A stretch of DNA of 8,239 nucleotides from Treponema sp. Its GTDB lineage: Bacteria > Spirochaetota > Spirochaetia > Treponematales > Treponemataceae. How positions within the stretch are numbered: position 1 is the first letter of the stretch; each line of letters begins with the position of its first letter. The stretch lies in assembly GCA_021442965.1 (NCBI GenBank), contig JABUUX010000289.1:1-8239 (forward strand). Reading direction: 5' to 3'. Positions 6,762 to 8,239 of the stretch are shown piece after piece. Both the position numbers and the translations under genes were made by a program. Below the pieces are notes generated by a model that worked only from the letters and a program-made list of their open reading frames with translations, was not told the origin of the DNA and made no database searches.

Positions 6762-6779
6762 TTTCTTCTCATATCTCCT
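6759..6779 (-). promoter_or_regulatory. Recombinase ribosome binding site with a tiny overlapping upstream frame
   Basis: On the minus strand AGGAG (6779-6775) precedes the recombinase ATG (6761) by 13 bases, longer than usual. Between them is another ATG (6772-6770) opening a four-codon frame, ATG AGA AGA AAA TGA, whose stop overlaps the recombinase start as ATGA. That ATG is only two bases from AGGAG, which is too close for efficient initiation. An AGAAG at 6769-6765 may serve the real start. Translational coupling is possible but unproven. Confidence 0.35.
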
Positions 6780-6818
6780 ATAAAAATAGTTAAGAATAAG
6801 GTATTTTCTGCCGATGAT

Positions 6819-6824
6819 TATAAT
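6819..6824 (+). promoter_or_regulatory. Candidate -10 element for the deaminase gene
   Basis: A perfect TATAAT on the plus strand, embedded in the self-complementary ATTATAAT (6817-6824), so the same hexamer also reads on the minus strand toward the recombinase. No acceptable -35 is seen at 16-18 bases in either direction. If used rightward, the leader would be about 60 bases. A weaker alternative is TG-T-TATGCT at 6856-6864. Confidence 0.3.
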
Positions 6825-6838
6825 GATAAAGTATTTAG

Positions 6839-6855
6839 AGCCATAAGATATGGCT
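6839..6855. repeat. 7-bp perfect inverted repeat in the recombinase-deaminase intergenic region
   Basis: AGCCATA (6839-6845), spacer AGA, then TATGGCT (6849-6855). No T-run follows, so it is not a terminator. It may be an operator, a small hairpin in the deaminase leader, or a binding site for the divergent recombinase. The 3-base centre does not match the even, 2-bp-centred crossover sites of the Hin family, and no second copy was found. Confidence 0.35.
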
Positions 6856-6877
6856 TGTTATGCTGAAATCCGCTGAC

Positions 6878-6882
6878 AGGAG
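6878..6882 (+). promoter_or_regulatory. Shine-Dalgarno that fixes a TTG start for the deaminase gene
   Basis: AGGAG lies seven bases before the TTG at 6890. The in-frame ATG at 6860 has no ribosome binding site, and this AGGAG would then lie inside the coding sequence. The TTG is therefore the better start. Confidence 0.7.
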
Positions 6883-6889
6883 TTTAATT

Positions 6890-7906
6890 TTGAAAAAATC
6901 CGAATTTACATCAGTTGTAGCAAAAGTACCAAAAGCAGAACTTCATATTCATATAGAGGCAGTAATTACTCTGGAATCGGTTAAAAAACTTTACCTTAAA
7001 CGTTTTGGTAAAGAAATGACAAAAGAGGAACAGACTTCTCTTTTTACATATGATGATTTGAACGGATTTATACAGGCATTTCTTAAAGTTCAGGATCTTC
7101 TGACTTCAGTTGAAGATTTTCGCCTTGTATTTGATGATTTGGGAAATTATCTTGTAGAAAACGGTATTACTTATTGTGAAGCATTTTTTGCCCCAACTGC
7201 ATTTTTGAAAAAAGGTTTTAAATATGAAGAAATGATTGCAATTTTCCATGAAAAAATTGCTGAAATTAAAGAAAAACACAATATTACAATAAAACTTTTG
7301 GAAGATGTTTCCAGAACTTTCGGTTGTGAAAATGCAATAAATAATTACAATCTTCAGAAAGAATTCCCATGTGATGATATTATTGGAATAGGGCTTGGAG
7401 GAGCTGAATCAAAAGGTCCTGCCAAAGAGTATGCACCGGTTTATGAAATGGCACTTAAAGATGGAAAACATGCTGTAATTCATGCAGGAGAAGATGTTGG
7501 TCCTGAATCAATTTGGGATGCTATAAATCTTTGTCATGCAGAAAGAATAGGCCACGGACTTACTGCAATGCAGGATGAAAAACTGATGGACAAACTTGCA
7601 GAAACAAAACTGCCGGTTGAAATTTGTATAACATCAAATACTTTTACCAAAAAGATTGTTACAAAAGCAAAAGACCATCCTGTAAAAAAATATTTTGACA
7701 AGGGAATGATAGTTACGATAAATACAGATGATCCTGTTTTCTTTAAAACTACAATGCTTGAAGAACTATGGCTTTGTTATGATCAGCTTGGTTTTAGTAT
7801 GGATGAAATCAAGCAGCTTATTAAATACAGTTTTACTGCATCATTTTTAAGCGAAGCTGAAAAGAATGACTGGTGCAAAAAAGTTGATGATGCTTTTGCA
7901 GAATAA
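6890..7906 (+). CDS. Adenosine deaminase family metal-dependent hydrolase
   Basis: Cytoplasmic purine-salvage enzyme of the adenosine deaminase superfamily, 338 aa from the TTG start (348 from the ATG at 6860). The family removes the 6-amino group from adenosine or related purines, using one zinc ion in a TIM barrel. Metal ligands are all visible: H19 and H21 in ELHIHIEA, H198 in VIHAGED, and D280 in NTDDP. Catalytic E201 and H222 (RIGHG) and the adjacent D281 are also present, so it should be active. The first motif is unusual: true adenosine deaminases usually read HxHLDG, adenine deaminases HxHIEG, and this one reads HIEA. The NTDDP-x-FFKTT block looks more like adenosine deaminase. The substrate is therefore uncertain (adenosine, adenine or another 6-aminopurine compound). 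It is divergent from the recombinase and ends at its own terminator. Confidence 0.87.
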   Translation: MKKSEFTSVVAKVPKAELHIHIEAVITLESVKKLYLKRFGKEMTKEEQTSLFTYDDLNGFIQAFLKVQDLLTSVEDFRLVFDDLGNYLVENGITYCEAFFAPTAFLKKGFKYEEMIAIFHEKIAEIKEKHNITIKLLEDVSRTFGCENAINNYNLQKEFPCDDIIGIGLGGAESKGPAKEYAPVYEMALKDGKHAVIHAGEDVGPESIWDAINLCHAERIGHGLTAMQDEKLMDKLAETKLPVEICITSNTFTKKIVTKAKDHPVKKYFDKGMIVTINTDDPVFFKTTMLEELWLCYDQLGFSMDEIKQLIKYSFTASFLSEAEKNDWCKKVDDAFAE

Positions 7907-7933
7907 GACACAAAGTTTTGCATAATATATAAT
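7905..7933 (+). promoter_or_regulatory. Predicted promoter for the downstream methyltransferase
   Basis: AAGACA (7905-7910, 4 of 6 to TTGACA) overlaps the deaminase stop codon. After a 17-base spacer comes a perfect TATAAT (7928-7933). Transcription would start near 7940, inside the left arm of the terminator hairpin of the preceding gene, giving a leader of about 40 bases. Confidence 0.5.
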
Positions 7934-7935
7934 AG

Positions 7936-7968
7936 AAAGCCTGTACGAATCGTGCGGGCTTTTTTTTT
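7936..7968 (+). terminator. Intrinsic terminator after the deaminase gene
   Basis: A 10-bp stem (7938-7947 with 7951-7960, including two G-U pairs) with loop AAT is followed by nine T (7960-7968), the first pairing with A7938. Two further A-T pairs extend the base. It lies 29 bases after the deaminase stop, and its T-run ends one base before the next gene's ribosome binding site. Confidence 0.8.
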
Positions 7969-7973
7969 GAGGA
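7969..7973 (+). promoter_or_regulatory. Shine-Dalgarno for the methyltransferase TTG start
   Basis: GAGGA, six bases before the TTG at 7980, directly follows the terminator T-run. It is the main support for a TTG start; the first in-frame ATG does not occur within the visible part of the gene. Confidence 0.65.
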
Positions 7974-7979
7974 CACAAA

Positions 7980-8239
7980 TTGACTGAAATAGAAAAATAC
8001 TACAATAAATTTAACGAAGACAACCGTCTTAAGACTCGTCACGGTCAGGTAGAATTTGAAACGTCTCTTTTTTATATACATAAGTTTTTACCCAAAGAAA
8101 AATCTCCTTCTGAAATAAAAATTTTGGATTTAGGTGCCGGAACTGGTCGCTATGCAGTTCAGCTTTGTTCTGAAGGATATGATGTAACTGCTGTAGAACT
8201 GGTAAAAAGAAATTTGGAAGTGCTTAGAGCAAAGCATAG
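7980..8239 (+). CDS. Class I SAM-dependent methyltransferase, N-terminal part
   Basis: Open from the TTG at 7980 to the window end; 86 complete codons are visible. The N terminus reads MTEIEKYYNKFNEDNRLKTR. A Rossmann-fold SAM-binding motif I, DLGAGTGRYA, sits at about residues 54-63, with the acidic end of strand 2 (TAVEL) near 73-77. This matches small stand-alone class I methyltransferases with the YYNxF...RHGQVEF start, found in Firmicutes and spirochaetes. The substrate of that group is not known to me and cannot be read from this half. It is probably transcribed from its own promoter at 7905-7933, with possible read-through from the deaminase gene. It is cut only by the window edge; no sign of damage. 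Confidence 0.82.
   Translation, partial: MTEIEKYYNKFNEDNRLKTRHGQVEFETSLFYIHKFLPKEKSPSEIKILDLGAGTGRYAVQLCSEGYDVTAVELVKRNLEVLRAKH

Noticed and set aside
6826..6889. Possible purine riboswitch in the deaminase leader.
   Set aside because: The leader is only about 60 bases, shows one small hairpin instead of a three-way junction, and I could not find the conserved loop segments.
6849..7785. TATGGCTTGTTATG near 6849 resembles TATGGCTTTGTTATG near 7769 (one base inserted).
   Set aside because: The second copy is explained by the coding sequence of the deaminase (WLCY region). A single short direct repeat with an indel is likely chance in AT-rich DNA.
7833..8081. Minus-strand open frame across the deaminase end and the methyltransferase start.
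   Set aside because: It overlaps two genes with clear domain evidence and a terminator; the product has no recognisable features.

Overview
This window looks like an ordinary chromosomal segment of a low-GC bacterium, with hand-sampled stretches between about 30 and 45% GC. A spirochaete of the genus Treponema is the best guess. The reasons are the low GC, a Bacteroidetes/spirochaete-flavoured ParE (DYGRGIP, TPLFRV), an Mpi-type serine recombinase, and frequent TTG or leaderless starts. This is a judgement from protein style, not a database match. I see no tRNA, rRNA, CRISPR array, insertion sequence or prophage.

Layout: (1) 1-44, minus strand, the first 14 codons of an exported protein that continues beyond the left edge. 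(2) 45-131, a compact divergent regulatory region with two overlapping promoters and a perfect 9-bp inverted repeat. (3) 132-1937, oligoendopeptidase F (M3B metallopeptidase), followed by an intrinsic terminator. (4) 2069-3689, a two-gene operon: RlmE-type 23S rRNA 2'-O-methyltransferase, then a membrane-anchored LysM/M23 cell-wall endopeptidase. It ends in a strong terminator that works in both directions. (5) 3808-6084, minus strand, topoisomerase IV subunit B (ParE) carrying an unusual tail of about 148 residues, lysine-rich and histone-H1-like, at its N terminus. (6) 6156-6761, minus strand, an Mpi/Hin-type serine site-specific recombinase (DNA invertase family). (7) 6890-7906, plus strand, an adenosine-deaminase-family hydrolase starting at TTG, followed by a terminator. 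(8) 7980 to the right edge, a class I SAM-dependent methyltransferase, also starting at TTG and cut by the window end.

The genes do not form one pathway. They cover peptide turnover, ribosome maturation, wall remodelling, chromosome decatenation, site-specific recombination and purine salvage. The most interesting points are: the ParE tail; a consensus promoter that places the parE transcription start at or next to the ATG (leaderless mRNA), with similar layouts at pepF and rlmE; a promoter for the last methyltransferase whose start site falls inside the preceding terminator hairpin; and an Mpi-type invertase with no obvious invertible element beside it. I did not find a convincing multi-gene undescribed system.
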